Shown here one piece after another: positions 18,686 to 27,728 of a stretch of DNA of 64,000 nucleotides (the first letter of the stretch is position 1; the number at the start of each line of letters is the position of its first letter). The position numbers and the translations under genes were made by a program. Origin of the DNA: Rhodanobacter sp. 7MK24 (GTDB taxonomy: Bacteria > Pseudomonadota > Gammaproteobacteria > Xanthomonadales > Rhodanobacteraceae); the NCBI RefSeq assembly GCF_014842995.1, contig NZ_JACYXL010000008.1, forward strand, positions 186,001 through 250,000. The letters run 5' to 3'. The notes below the pieces were generated by a model, which worked only from the letters and a program-made list of their open reading frames with translations, did not search any database and had not been told where the DNA came from.

Positions 18686-19867
18686 ATGTTTGAACTGATC
18701 GAGAAACTCGCACCAAATGCAGTCATCAAGGTCATCGGCGTCGGCGGCGGTGGCGGCAATGCCGTGGCGCACATGATCAACGCCAACATCGAAGGCGTGG
18801 AGTTCATCGTCGCCAACACCGACGCGCAGGCGATGAGCAGTTGCAACTCGCGCACCCACCTGCAGCTGGGTTCCAATGTCACCAAGGGCCTGGGCGCGGG
18901 TGCCAATCCCGAGGTCGGCCGTCAGGCCGCGCTGGAGGATCGCGAGCGCATCGAGGCGATGCTGGAAGGCGCCGACATGGTGTTCATCACCGCCGGCATG
19001 GGTGGCGGCACCGGCACTGGCGCTGCGCCGGTGGTGGCGCAGCTGGCCAAGGAGAAGGGCATCCTCACCGTGGCCGTGGTCACCAAGCCGTTCCCGTTTG
19101 AAGGACGCCGCCGCATGCAGGTCGCCCAGAAGGGCATCGAAGACCTCTCGCAGCATGTCGACTCGCTGATCACCGTGCCGAACGAGAAGCTGATCAGTGT
19201 GCTGGGCCGCGAAGTCACCCTCGTCAACGCGTTCAAGGCCGCCAACAACGTGCTGCAGGGTGCGGTGCAGGGCATCGCCGACCTCATCACTGCGCCGGGC
19301 CTGATCAACGTCGACTTCGCCGACGTGCGCACCGTGATGAGCGAAATGGGCCTCGCCATGATGGGCACCGGCGTCGCCAGTGGCGATGACCGCGCCCAGG
19401 CCGCGGCGGAGCAGGCGATCAAGAACCCGCTGCTGGAAGACGTCAACCTCAACGGCGCCTGCGGCATCCTGGTCAACGTCACCGCCGGTCCCAACCTCAC
19501 CATGCGCGAGTTCGACGAGATCGGCCGCGTCATCAACGACTTCGCCAGCGAAGATGCCACCGTGGTGATCGGCACCTCGCTCGATCCGGAGCTGAAGGAC
19601 GAAGTGCGCGTGACCGTGGTCGCCACCGGCCTCAACCGCGCCCCGGCGCGCCAGAGCGTGCGTGCGGTGGAGGCCCGGCAGGTCGAGATGCGCCAGCGCC
19701 CGCGCCCGGTGGTGTTGCGTACCGGCACCGGCAACGAAGTGGTCGATTATGCCCAGCCGGAACCGGTGTTCAGCGCCAATCCGCGCAGCGAAGCGCCGGC
19801 CAAGGGCCAGGACAACGGGCTGGACTACCTGGACATTCCGGCTTTCCTGCGTCGTCAGGCCGACTGA
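18686..19867 (+). CDS. ftsZ: FtsZ, tubulin-like division GTPase
   Basis: 393 residues. FtsZ polymerises into the cytokinetic ring. VIGVGGGGGNAV (about 16-27) starts the nucleotide-binding domain; the tubulin signature GGGTGTGAAP lies at 106-115; NVDFADVRTVM holds the T7 synergy-loop residues; and the disordered linker ends in LDYLDIPAFLRR, the conserved C-terminal peptide that binds FtsA and ZipA. A strong ribosome binding site, GGAGG, precedes the ATG by 9 bases, unlike upstream dcw genes that rely on overlaps, which fits separate and higher expression. Confidence 0.98.
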   Translation: MFELIEKLAPNAVIKVIGVGGGGGNAVAHMINANIEGVEFIVANTDAQAMSSCNSRTHLQLGSNVTKGLGAGANPEVGRQAALEDRERIEAMLEGADMVFITAGMGGGTGTGAAPVVAQLAKEKGILTVAVVTKPFPFEGRRRMQVAQKGIEDLSQHVDSLITVPNEKLISVLGREVTLVNAFKAANNVLQGAVQGIADLITAPGLINVDFADVRTVMSEMGLAMMGTGVASGDDRAQAAAEQAIKNPLLEDVNLNGACGILVNVTAGPNLTMREFDEIGRVINDFASEDATVVIGTSLDPELKDEVRVTVVATGLNRAPARQSVRAVEARQVEMRQRPRPVVLRTGTGNEVVDYAQPEPVFSANPRSEAPAKGQDNGLDYLDIPAFLRRQAD

Positions 19868-20306
19868 AGCACAGGCGCCTGTATCGGGCGCCAATGGCTT
19901 GTTAATAAGGAGTTGAACGAACGCCTGCCGAATTGGTCAGAGCTGAAACGTGAAAGGTGGGTCCAGGCTTGACATGGCGCCATGGCTGTAAGCGAATGGC
20001 AAAGTGATGCGTTTGGGGCTGGACCCTGCCAGACAGTGCGACAGGGATGCGCATGATCCGCTGCCCCGGGCGAAAGCCCGGATTGGTCGATCCGTTGCCC
20101 CGGTGCCGGAATTCCCGTCCCGGACCGGGGTGGCGTGTCGCATCCATGCCCATGGTGTGGCTGGACATGTTTCGTGAAGCGCGCCTCGGGATGGGGATGC
20201 GCGATGACTCGACCAGACTGTACGGTACGGTTTGCTATTGCAGCTGGTTAAAACTGTGTTAGCATCCGCCACCGAATTGGCTGCTCTTTGGCAGGTACCA
20301 ACGACA
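19868..20306 (+). other. Structured intergenic region between ftsZ and lpxC
   Basis: 439 bases without a gene. Several stems are visible: GGGTCCAG (19959-19966) pairs perfectly with CTGGACCC (20019-20026); CCGGGC-GAAA-GCCCGG (20066-20081) is a 6-bp stem closed by a GAAA tetraloop; and CCCCGGT (20098-20104) pairs with ACCGGGG (20124-20130), with further inner pairing. A GGCGCC repeat near 19874-19891 could end ftsZ transcription but lacks a T-run. The lpxC promoter should lie near 20230-20265 (TTGCTA at 20232 is a weak -35 candidate). A long lpxC leader or a small RNA are both possible. Confidence 0.45.
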
Positions 20307-21221
20307 ATGATCAAGCAGCGCACGCTCAAGAACATCATCCGCGCCACCGGCGTGGGCTTGCACACCGGCGACAAGGTGTACATGACCTTGCGCCCTGCCG
20401 CACCCAACACCGGCATCGTGTTCCGCCGCACGGATCTCAATCCGCCGGTGGATATTCGCGCACGCCACGACAATGTGGGCGACACCCGGCTCTCCACCAC
20501 GCTGGTCAACGGCGACGTGCGTGTTGCCACGGTCGAGCATCTGCTCTCGGCAATGGCGGGCCTCGGCATCGACAATGCCTACGTGGATTTGTCGGCTCCC
20601 GAAGTTCCCATCATGGACGGCAGCGCGGGTCCCTTCGTGTTCCTCCTGCAGTCCGCAGGCATCGAGGAGCAGAACGTCGCCAAGCGCTTCATCCGCATCA
20701 AGAAGCCGGTGAAGGTGCAGGAAGGCGACAAGTGGGCCAGCTTCGAGCCGTTCGACGGATTCAAGGTCGGCTTCTCGATCGAATTCAACCATCCGATCAT
20801 CAGCAAGCGCACCTCGCGCGCCGAGATCGACTTCTCCACCACCTCGTTCGTGAAGGAAGTGAGCCGCGCGCGCACCTTCGGCTTCATGCGCGACATCGAG
20901 ATGCTGCGCGAACACAACCTTGCGCTGGGCGGCTCGATGGACAACGCCGTGGTGCTGGACGACTACCGGGTGCTCAACGAGGACGGCCTCCGCTACGAGG
21001 ACGAGTTCGTCAAGCACAAGATCCTCGATGCCATCGGCGATCTCTACCTGCTCGGCCATAGCCTGATCGGTGCCTACAGTGCGCACAAGTCCGGCCACGA
21101 GCTCAACAACAAGCTGCTGCGCACCTTGATGGCCGATGCCTCGGCCTGGGAAGAGGCCAGCTACCAGGACGATCCGGCCACTTCGCCGATCTCCTACGCG
21201 CATCCCGCGCAGGCGATCTGA
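20307..21221 (+). CDS. lpxC: LpxC, UDP-3-O-acyl-GlcNAc deacetylase
   Basis: 304 residues. LpxC is the zinc enzyme of the committed step of lipid A synthesis. The chosen ATG gives the canonical N-terminus [20 protein letters not shown]. Zinc ligands His78 ([11 protein letters not shown]), His237 and Asp241 ([14 protein letters not shown]) are present, as are the general base Glu77 and the late His in [13 protein letters not shown]. An upstream in-frame ATG at 20232 would add 25 residues with no family match. The gene has its own leader and a strong terminator, consistent with the usual independent transcription of lpxC at the end of the dcw region. Confidence 0.97.
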   Translation: MIKQRTLKNIIRATGVGLHTGDKVYMTLRPAAPNTGIVFRRTDLNPPVDIRARHDNVGDTRLSTTLVNGDVRVATVEHLLSAMAGLGIDNAYVDLSAPEVPIMDGSAGPFVFLLQSAGIEEQNVAKRFIRIKKPVKVQEGDKWASFEPFDGFKVGFSIEFNHPIISKRTSRAEIDFSTTSFVKEVSRARTFGFMRDIEMLREHNLALGGSMDNAVVLDDYRVLNEDGLRYEDEFVKHKILDAIGDLYLLGHSLIGAYSAHKSGHELNNKLLRTLMADASAWEEASYQDDPATSPISYAHPAQAI

Positions 21222-21256
21222 TAGCGCGCATCGCAACAGTCAACGGACAAGAAGCA

Positions 21257-21291
21257 AAGCCGCCGCATCCCACAATGCGGCGGCTTTTTTT
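21257..21291 (+). terminator. Rho-independent terminator after lpxC
   Basis: AAGCCGCCGCAT (21257-21268) pairs with ATGCGGCGGCTT across a six-base loop, ending in seven T residues (to 21291). It lies 35 bases after the lpxC stop, with the T-run on the plus strand. Confidence 0.93.
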
Positions 21292-21308
21292 GTCTGGGAA
21301 GCACTTGT

Positions 21309-21358
21309 TGAAGAGTACGGCCATGGATGGCCGCCCGTTTGATCCTCGCGATCAGGAC
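21309..21358 (-). repeat. Dispersed 50-bp palindromic repeat, copy A
   Basis: Read on the minus strand, this stretch carries the string CAAACGGGCGGCCATCCATG followed by GCCG-ACTCTTCA, shared with copies at 38138-38190 and 46783-46834. The core GGCCATCCATGGCC forms a short hairpin. It lies between the lpxC terminator and the convergent dciA gene. Confidence 0.75.
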
Positions 21359-21424
21359 GATCGCAAGGCTATATGCCATGCATGGCCTCCCATTTGCTCC
21401 ATGCGCTCAGGGATGGTCGAAAAA

Positions 21425-21868
21425 TCATTCGCCAGGCTTGGCCAGCCTTGCCAGCTTGCCGAACAACTCCTTCCATTCGGGATCGGCCGTAGCCGCGGCC
21501 GCGGCGCGCAGGTGACCGGCTGCCGATGGCGACAGTGTACGCATGCGTTCGGGCTCGGGCTCGATGTGCGGCAGCGGGCTCACCTTGATGCCGATGGTTT
21601 CGGCGCGGATATCCAGGCTTCGTGCCGCGGCGAGAATCTGCGCCTGCAGCAGGCGCAGCCGTGTGGCCCAGGCAGGCGAACTGGCGAGGAACAACAGGCG
21701 CCCGCCGCGCAGGTTGGCAAAGCGCACCTCTTCGCGCAGTGGCAACGGCAGGGTCTGGCGCAGCGCACGGTCCATCGCGTCCAGCGCAGCGGCCTTGTTG
21801 GCAAGGCTTGCGAAGGATCCGCAGGCTTCGAGAGCTTGCGGACCACGGGATGGGGCGGCGCGGGACAT
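21425..21868 (-). CDS. dciA: DciA, DnaB helicase loader/operator (DUF721)
   Basis: 147 residues. DciA is the ancestral bacterial protein that helps load the replicative helicase DnaB where DnaC or DnaI is absent. The DUF721 core runs through about residues 25-100: LRQTLPLPLREEVRFANLRG, then LLFLASSPAWATRLRLLQAQ, ending with the IRAETIGIKVSP strand. The rest is a low-complexity tail with a final EWKELFGKLARLAK helix. The ATG at 21868 is the first that gives a family-like length; the frame stays open far upstream but only as antisense to secA. Placement between lpxC and divergent secA is characteristic of xanthomonads and pseudomonads. Confidence 0.88.
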   Translation of the reverse strand: MSRAAPSRGPQALEACGSFASLANKAAALDAMDRALRQTLPLPLREEVRFANLRGGRLLFLASSPAWATRLRLLQAQILAAARSLDIRAETIGIKVSPLPHIEPEPERMRTLSPSAAGHLRAAAAATADPEWKELFGKLARLAKPGE

Positions 21869-22048
21869 GGGCCGGTGGCTCCAGGAGGGAACGATGCGCT
21901 GATGATACCCGTCCCATGCTCTTGAATCCGTACGCCGCCGCCGCCATGCCGGGACGGCCACCGCGCATGCCACCCGGGCCCGTGTAGTACCATGCCCGTT
22001 TGGTTTGCGCCAAGGCGCAACCTTTTGTCCACGCCATTCGGAAGATCG

Positions 22049-24763
22049 ATGTTTAATCGCGTCCTCACCAGCATTTTTGGCAGCCGCAACGACCGCGTGC
22101 TGCGCCAGCTGTCGCGCATCGTGGTGCGCATCAATGCGCTGGAACCCGAATTCGAGAAGTTGAGCGATGAAGCACTGCGCGGCAAGACCGCGGAGTTCAA
22201 GCAGCGCGTCGCCGACGGGGAATCGTTGGACAAGCTGTTGCCGGAGGCTTTCGCGGTGGTGCGCGAAGGTGCCAAGCGCGTGCTGGGCATGCGTCACTAC
22301 GACGTGCAGATGATCGGTGGCATGGTGCTGCACCAGGGCAAGATCGCCGAGATGCGTACCGGCGAGGGCAAGACCCTGGTGGGCACGCTGCCGGTGTACC
22401 TCAATGCGCTGGCAGGCAAGGGCGTGCACGTGGTCACCGTGAACGACTACCTCGCCCGCCGCGACTCGGCGCAGATGGGCAAGCTGTACAGCTTCCTCGG
22501 CCTTACCACCGACGTGGTGTGGCCCGGTATGGATCACGCGGACAAGCACAAGGCCTACGCCGCCGACATTACCTACGGCACCAACAACGAATTCGGCTTC
22601 GACTACCTGCGCGACAACATGGCGCTCAGCAAGGAGCAGCGCTACCAGCGCGGCCTCAACTACGCCATCGTCGACGAAGTGGACTCGATCCTGATCGACG
22701 AGGCGCGTACACCGCTGATCATTTCCGGGCCGGCCGAGGATTCGCCGCAGCTCTACATCGCGGTGAACAAGATCGTGCCGCGCATGGTCCGCCAGAAGGA
22801 AGAGGAGGGCGAGGGCGACTTCTGGGTCGACGAAAAGCAGAAGCAGGTGCACCTTTCCGAGGACGGCATGCAGCACGCCGACGAGCTGCTGCGCGAAGCC
22901 GGCGTCATCAGCGAAGACAGCGGCCTGTACGACTCCAAGAACCTTGCCGTAGTGCACCACCTCAACGCTGCGCTGCGCGCCAACGCGATCTACCAGCGCG
23001 ACGTGGACTACATCGTGCGCGACGGCGAGGTGATCATCGTCGACGAATTCACCGGCCGCACCTTGCCGGGCCGCCGCTGGTCGGATGGCCTGCACCAGGC
23101 AGTGGAGGCGAAGGAAGGTGTGCCGATCCAGCGCGAGAACCAGACGCTGGCCACGGTGACCTTCCAGAACCTGTTCCGCATGTACAAGAAGCTGGCCGGC
23201 ATGACCGGCACAGCCGACACCGAGGCGTTCGAGTTCCAGAGCATCTACGGCCTGGAAGTGGTGGTGATCCCCACCCACAAGCCGATGATCCGCAAGGACA
23301 ACGCGGACCTGGTCTTCCTCGGCCAGCAGGCCAAGTACAACTCGGTGATCGAGGACATCAAGGACTGCCACAAGCGCGGCCAGCCCGTGCTGGTGGGCAC
23401 CACCTCGATCGAGGTGTCCGAGCTGCTGTCCGGCCAGTTGCGTGCGCAGAAAATCCCGCATGAGGTGCTCAACGCCAAACAGCACGAGCGCGAGGCGCAC
23501 ATCGTGGCGCAGGCCGGCGCACCGGGCGCAGTCACCATCGCCACCAACATGGCTGGCCGCGGCACCGACATCGTGCTCGGCGGCAGCCTGGAGGCTGCGC
23601 TGGCGGCGTTGCCGGCAGAGGCCTCCGAGATCGAACGCGCCCGCGTCAAGGCCGACTGGAAGAAGCTGCACGAGCAGGTGCTCGCCGCCGGCGGCCTGCA
23701 CATCATCGGCACCGAACGCCACGAGTCGCGCCGCATCGACAACCAGCTGCGTGGCCGTTCCGGCCGCCAGGGCGACCCGGGCTCCTCGCGCTTCTTCCTG
23801 TCGCTGGAAGACAACCTGCTGCGCATCTTTGGCGGCGAGGGCCTGATCCGCTGGATGAAGCGCTTCGGCATGAAGGAAAACGACGCGCTGGAAGACCGCA
23901 TGATCAGCCGCCAGATCGAGAAGGCGCAGCGCAAAGTCGAGCAGCACAACTTCGACATCCGCAAGCACCTGCTCGAATTCGACGACGTCGCCAACGACCA
24001 GCGCAAGGTGATCTACCGCCAGCGCGACGAACTGCTGGAAGGCGAAGATGTTTCCGCCACTGTGGCCGATGTCCGCCACGACGTGGTCGAGAGCATCGTG
24101 CGCGGCCATGTGCCACCGGACAGCATCGACGAGCAGTGGGATGTCCCCGCTCTCGACCGCGAGCTGGAAGGCAAGTTCGGCCTCTCGCTGGATCTGCCGC
24201 ACTGGCTGGAGCAGCAGAAGGAAGTCGATGCGGGGATGATCCTCGAACACGTGCGCGAAGGCGTGGACCAGCTGTTCCAGGCCAAGGAGGCGCAGATCGG
24301 CGCCGAAACCATGCGCGCTCTGGAAAAGCACATCATGCTCACCGTGGTGGACAACGCCTGGAAGGAGCATCTGGCAAACATGGACTACCTGCGCCAGGGC
24401 ATCTATCTGGTGGGCTATGCGCAGCAGGACCCCAAGCAGGCCTTCAAGCGCGAATCGTTTGGCCTGTTCTCGGAAATGCTCGATCGCATCAAGGGCGAAG
24501 TGGTGCAGATGCTGGCACGCATCCGCATCCGCAGCGAAGAGGAAGTCGCCGCGATGGAGGCCGAACAGCAGCGCCTCGCCGAGCGCCTGCAGCGCCAGAT
24601 GATGGCCAGCGGCGGTGGTGCCCCCGATATGTTGGCGCTGGGTGCCGATCCGGCCGGTGCCATGCAACCGCAGCAGCCCGACGGGCCGCGCGTGGGCCGC
24701 AACGATCCCTGTCCCTGCGGATCGGGCAAGAAATACAAGCATTGCCATGGCCAGTTGAACTGA
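22049..24763 (+). CDS. secA: SecA, preprotein translocase ATPase
   Basis: 904 residues, full length. SecA drives protein export through SecYEG. The start at 22049 gives the standard [16 protein letters not shown]; an in-frame ATG at 21992 has no matching extension. Walker A MRTGEGKT lies at 102-109, the [19 protein letters not shown] segment is Walker [22 protein letters not shown] and [14 protein letters not shown] mark NBD1 and NBD2, and the last 22 residues form the zinc-binding SecB-contact tail ([14 protein letters not shown]). A terminator follows 18 bases after the stop. Confidence 0.98.
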   Translation: MFNRVLTSIFGSRNDRVLRQLSRIVVRINALEPEFEKLSDEALRGKTAEFKQRVADGESLDKLLPEAFAVVREGAKRVLGMRHYDVQMIGGMVLHQGKIAEMRTGEGKTLVGTLPVYLNALAGKGVHVVTVNDYLARRDSAQMGKLYSFLGLTTDVVWPGMDHADKHKAYAADITYGTNNEFGFDYLRDNMALSKEQRYQRGLNYAIVDEVDSILIDEARTPLIISGPAEDSPQLYIAVNKIVPRMVRQKEEEGEGDFWVDEKQKQVHLSEDGMQHADELLREAGVISEDSGLYDSKNLAVVHHLNAALRANAIYQRDVDYIVRDGEVIIVDEFTGRTLPGRRWSDGLHQAVEAKEGVPIQRENQTLATVTFQNLFRMYKKLAGMTGTADTEAFEFQSIYGLEVVVIPTHKPMIRKDNADLVFLGQQAKYNSVIEDIKDCHKRGQPVLVGTTSIEVSELLSGQLRAQKIPHEVLNAKQHEREAHIVAQAGAPGAVTIATNMAGRGTDIVLGGSLEAALAALPAEASEIERARVKADWKKLHEQVLAAGGLHIIGTERHESRRIDNQLRGRSGRQGDPGSSRFFLSLEDNLLRIFGGEGLIRWMKRFGMKENDALEDRMISRQIEKAQRKVEQHNFDIRKHLLEFDDVANDQRKVIYRQRDELLEGEDVSATVADVRHDVVESIVRGHVPPDSIDEQWDVPALDRELEGKFGLSLDLPHWLEQQKEVDAGMILEHVREGVDQLFQAKEAQIGAETMRALEKHIMLTVVDNAWKEHLANMDYLRQGIYLVGYAQQDPKQAFKRESFGLFSEMLDRIKGEVVQMLARIRIRSEEEVAAMEAEQQRLAERLQRQMMASGGGAPDMLALGADPAGAMQPQQPDGPRVGRNDPCPCGSGKKYKHCHGQLN

Positions 24764-24781
24764 CCGAAGGCGGACATGAAG

Positions 24782-24810
24782 AAAACGGCCGGGGCGACCC
24801 GGCCGTTTTT
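24782..24810. terminator. Terminator between secA and the convergent methyltransferase
   Basis: AAAACGGCCGGG (24782-24793) pairs with CCCGGCCGTTTT around a GCGA loop and ends in five T on the plus strand. The A-run on the opposite side lets it act for the minus-strand methyltransferase gene as well. Confidence 0.92.
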
Positions 24811-24832
24811 CATTGCTGATCTACGGTAGAGG

Positions 24833-25609
24833 TCAGTTCGTCCGTGCCGCCACGAACATCGCCGATTCGAGCTTGAAGTCCAGCGTCGCCGGATCGACCT
24901 GGTAATGGGCAAGCACCTCGTCGGGTGCATGGGCGAGCAATTGCCGGATCGCTGCCTCCAGCACAGGCGGGGTGCGCATGCGCGCCAGCCAACTGGAGAA
25001 GCCGATGTCCAGCCGCCAGTCGTGTTCGTCCTGCAATGCGAAGCCGGCGTCGGCGAGCATGGCGCGCCATTCGGCGCGACTGTAGTCGCGCACATGCGAG
25101 GTGTCGCGCAACAGTTCCAGCGTCTGCAAGTGACTGTCCAGCAAAGTCGCATGTGGGCCTTGTGGACCCACCACGTCGATCAGGCACAAGGTACCGCTGG
25201 GTGCGAGCACGCGCGCGGCTTCGCGCAGTGCAGCCGCGGGATCGTTCCAGTGATGGGCGCTGTAGCGACTGGCTACGAGGTCGAAGCTGCCGTCGGCGAA
25301 CGGCAACCGTTCGGCAGGGCCGTGCTGTACGCGCACGGATGCCAGGCCCCGTGCAGCGGCTGCTTGGGTCACCACATCAAGCATGCCGTGCGAAAGGTCG
25401 TAAGCCACAACCTCCGCGGCGTACGGCGCCATCGCGAAGCTGGCATGGCCCGCGCCGCAACCGAGATCGAGCGCCGCGCCGTTGGCGGCCACGCGTGCGG
25501 CGAGCTCGGCGAGCTGGCCAAGGTCGCGGCCCTGTGCATGCACGGAGCTGGCCAGATAAGCCTGCGCCTGCGATCCGAACTGCCGGGCTACGGTGCCTTG
25601 GTGTTCCAT
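24833..25609 (-). CDS. Class I SAM-dependent methyltransferase (UbiE/YcgJ-like)
   Basis: 258 residues. The Rossmann methyltransferase motif LDLGCGAGH lies at 48-56, with acidic residue Asp (VVAYDLSHGML) in motif II, LPFADGSFDLVASRYSAHHW as motifs III-IV, and VLAPSGTLCLIDVVGP after it. This arrangement is that of methyltransferase family 11 proteins such as YcgJ, whose substrates are mostly unknown; it is not a close UbiE. The ATG at 25609 is chosen because an AGGAG stands 8 bases before it; an upstream TTG at 25639 is in frame but has none. It follows apaH by 42 bases in the same direction, and the whole ribosome binding region is folded in a perfect hairpin. Confidence 0.85.
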   Translation of the reverse strand: MEHQGTVARQFGSQAQAYLASSVHAQGRDLGQLAELAARVAANGAALDLGCGAGHASFAMAPYAAEVVAYDLSHGMLDVVTQAAAARGLASVRVQHGPAERLPFADGSFDLVASRYSAHHWNDPAAALREAARVLAPSGTLCLIDVVGPQGPHATLLDSHLQTLELLRDTSHVRDYSRAEWRAMLADAGFALQDEHDWRLDIGFSSWLARMRTPPVLEAAIRQLLAHAPDEVLAHYQVDPATLDFKLESAMFVAARTN

Positions 25610-25612
25610 TGC

Positions 25613-25637
25613 GACGACTCCTGAGGAGGGAGTCGTC
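25613..25637 (-). promoter_or_regulatory. Hairpin sequestering the methyltransferase Shine-Dalgarno
   Basis: On the minus strand GACGACTCC (25637-25629) pairs perfectly with GGAGTCGTC (25621-25613) across a 7-base loop. The Shine-Dalgarno AGGAG (25622-25618) lies in the loop edge and 3' arm, and the start codon follows 3 bases after the stem. A ribosome would have to open a 9-bp stem to initiate. It may be a thermosensor, an autoregulatory site or a barrier that separates this gene from the apaH operon. Confidence 0.6.
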
Positions 25638-25651
25638 AAGCTAGCACGCGA

Positions 25652-26500
25652 TCAGTCCGCGCCAGGTATGCGCTTGCGGTGCGGCTCGGCGGCGACGGTG
25701 ATGTATTGCGGCTCCTCGCCGTCCAGCCGCAGTGCGGTGAGCTGGCCGCCCCACACGCAGCCGGTGTCGATGGCAAACACGCCGAGGCCCGCGAAGCGGC
25801 CGAGCGCGGACCAGTGCCCGCAGACGATGCGCGTCTCGCGGCGACGCATCCCCGGTACCTCGAACCACGGATACAGTCCGGGTCGCTGCGTGCCCGGCAT
25901 ATCCTTGCTCTCGAAGTCGATACGGCCGTTGACGTCGCAGTAGCGCATGCGGGTCAGCAGATTGATGGTGGCGCGATGGCGATCCAGCCCTTGCAGGCGG
26001 CTCGACCAACCAGCCGGTCGGTTGCCGAACAGGTTGCGCAGGATGCGTGGGTGACGCGGGCTGGAGAGCTCGCGCTCCACCTCCTGCGCGGCCTTCTGCG
26101 CCTGGCGCAGGGTCCACGTAGGTGCGAGGCCGGCGTGGATCATCGTCCAGCCGAGCTGCTCGTCGTGATGCAGCAGTTTTTGCGAGCGCAGCCAGTCGAA
26201 CAGCACGGGCGCGTCTTCGGCGAACAGCACTTCGCGCAACTCGGCATTCACCTTGGCCTGCGCCTCGGGTTTGCGCAGCGCGATCGCCAGGAGGCTGAGA
26301 TCGTGGTTACCCAGGGTGACGATGCAGTGTTCGCGCAGACCGTGGATCAACCGCAGCGTGGCCAGCGATTCGCCGCCGCGGTTCACCAGGTCGCCGCAGA
26401 ACCACAGTTTGTCGGCCGCCGGGTCGAAATGCAGCTTGTCGAGCAGGCGCTGCAGTTCCGGGTAGCAGCCCTGCACGTCGCCGATCGCGTAAGTGGCCAT
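25652..26500 (-). CDS. apaH: ApaH, diadenosine tetraphosphatase (symmetrical)
   Basis: 282 residues. ApaH hydrolyses Ap4A to two ADP and can remove Np4 caps from RNA. Metallophosphatase motifs are intact: GDVQGCYPEL (7-16), FCGDLVNRGGES (34-45), TLGNHDLSLLAI (62-73), MIHAGL, and a later CGHWSALGRF. It is the last gene of the lptD-surA-pdxA-rsmA-apaG-apaH operon, and its ATG shares one base with the apaG TGA. Confidence 0.95.
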   Translation of the reverse strand: MATYAIGDVQGCYPELQRLLDKLHFDPAADKLWFCGDLVNRGGESLATLRLIHGLREHCIVTLGNHDLSLLAIALRKPEAQAKVNAELREVLFAEDAPVLFDWLRSQKLLHHDEQLGWTMIHAGLAPTWTLRQAQKAAQEVERELSSPRHPRILRNLFGNRPAGWSSRLQGLDRHRATINLLTRMRYCDVNGRIDFESKDMPGTQRPGLYPWFEVPGMRRRETRIVCGHWSALGRFAGLGVFAIDTGCVWGGQLTALRLDGEEPQYITVAAEPHRKRIPGAD

Positions 26501-26883
26501 CAGTGCAACGTGCGCGGTATGGCGAGCGTGAACGGCGGGATCGGCGCGTCGAAGCGGGTGCCGTCGTCAGCCAGCATCTGGTAACTGCCGCCCATGATGC
26601 CCACTGGCGTTTCCAGCACTGCGCCGGAGGTGTATTCGTAATCGTCGCCCGGGCGCATCCATGGCTGTTCGCCCACCACGCCGTCGCCGCGCACCTCTTC
26701 CACCTTGCCGTTGGCGTCGGTGATGACCCAATGCCTGGTCAGCAACTGTGCCGGCACATCGCCGGTGTTGCGCAGGATGATGGTGTAGGCAAACGCATAG
26801 CGGTTGTCGTCGGGGCGGGACTGGTCGGGGACGAAACGGGTGCTGACCTGCACGTCGATCGTGTAGGGATTGTTTTCGCTCAT
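26500..26883 (-). CDS. apaG: ApaG, Co2+/Mg2+ efflux-associated protein
   Basis: 127 residues, the whole family length. ApaG is a small fibronectin-III-like protein linked genetically to Co2+ and Mg2+ handling; its biochemical role is unsettled. Family landmarks are [59 protein letters not shown] and GIMGGSYQM. The ATG at 26883 gives the expected N-terminus. It sits between rsmA and apaH. Confidence 0.95.
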   Translation of the reverse strand: MSENNPYTIDVQVSTRFVPDQSRPDDNRYAFAYTIILRNTGDVPAQLLTRHWVITDANGKVEEVRGDGVVGEQPWMRPGDDYEYTSGAVLETPVGIMGGSYQMLADDGTRFDAPIPPFTLAIPRTLH

Positions 26884-26930
26884 GCGGCAATTGTAAGGGC
26901 GAACGCCGGTTCGCGCAGCGAGCAGGTGGC

Positions 26931-27728
26931 TCAGCGCATGGCGAGGCGTTTCGCCAATCGCACGAAATCTTCCGGCGCAAGGGTTTCGGCGCGCGCCCTG
27001 GGATCCACGTCCGCATCGCGGATCGCTTCGGCATCGAGCAGTTGCCGGAGCGCATTGGCCAGCGTCTTGCGACGCTGACCGAAGGCGGCCTTCACCACGT
27101 CGTGCAGGAGCGCGGGGTCGGCATCGTGGCGTTCGTGCGGGGCCAGCGGTACCACGCGCACCACCGCGGAGTCCACCTTCGGGGGCGGCCGAAACGCTTC
27201 CGGGGGCACCTCGAACAGCGGCACCACGCGACAGGCCAGTTGCAACATCACCGACAGGCGCCCGTAGACCTTGCTGCCGGGGTCGGCGGCCATGCGGTCC
27301 ACCACTTCCTTCTGCAGCATGAAGTGCATGTCTTCGATGGCGGACGCATGCTCGACGCAGTGGAACAGGATGGGGCTGGAGATGTAGTAGGGCAGGTTGC
27401 CGGCGATGCGCAGGCGTTCCACGCCATGGCGGTGTGCCAGCGCGGCGAAATCCACCTTGAGTACGTCGGCGTGGATCACCGCCAGTTCGCCCACGCTGGC
27501 CGCGCGCTCTTTCAGCGCAGGGATCAGGTCGGTGTCCAGCTCGATGGCGGTGAGCGAACCCGCGGACGCCAGCAGCGGCAGCGTGAGCGCACCCTCGCCA
27601 GGGCCGATTTCCACCAGGAAATCGCCGGCACGTGGCGCAATGGCGCGGACGATGTCGTCGATGTAGCGACGGTCGTGCAGGAAGTGCTGGCCGAAGCTTT
27701 TCTTGGGGCGGGCGGGGGTGTGGTTCAT
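26931..27728 (-). CDS. rsmA: RsmA (KsgA), 16S rRNA A1518/A1519 dimethyltransferase
   Basis: 265 residues. RsmA dimethylates two adjacent adenosines near the 3' end of 16S rRNA, a late check in small-subunit assembly. [11 protein letters not shown] (about 9-19), the SAM loop [14 protein letters not shown], and the catalytic [11 protein letters not shown] motif are all present, with the C-terminal helical domain complete. Its ATG overlaps the pdxA stop by ATGA. A 47-base gap separates it from apaG. Confidence 0.96.
   Translation of the reverse strand: MNHTPARPKKSFGQHFLHDRRYIDDIVRAIAPRAGDFLVEIGPGEGALTLPLLASAGSLTAIELDTDLIPALKERAASVGELAVIHADVLKVDFAALAHRHGVERLRIAGNLPYYISSPILFHCVEHASAIEDMHFMLQKEVVDRMAADPGSKVYGRLSVMLQLACRVVPLFEVPPEAFRPPPKVDSAVVRVVPLAPHERHDADPALLHDVVKAAFGQRRKTLANALRQLLDAEAIRDADVDPRARAETLAPEDFVRLAKRLAMR

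Noticed and set aside
21425-24748. A 1107-codon open frame antisense to secA, continuous with dciA
   Set aside because: It is a by-product of strong G+C codon bias in secA; only the last 147 codons match a family (DUF721), and these have their own ATG.
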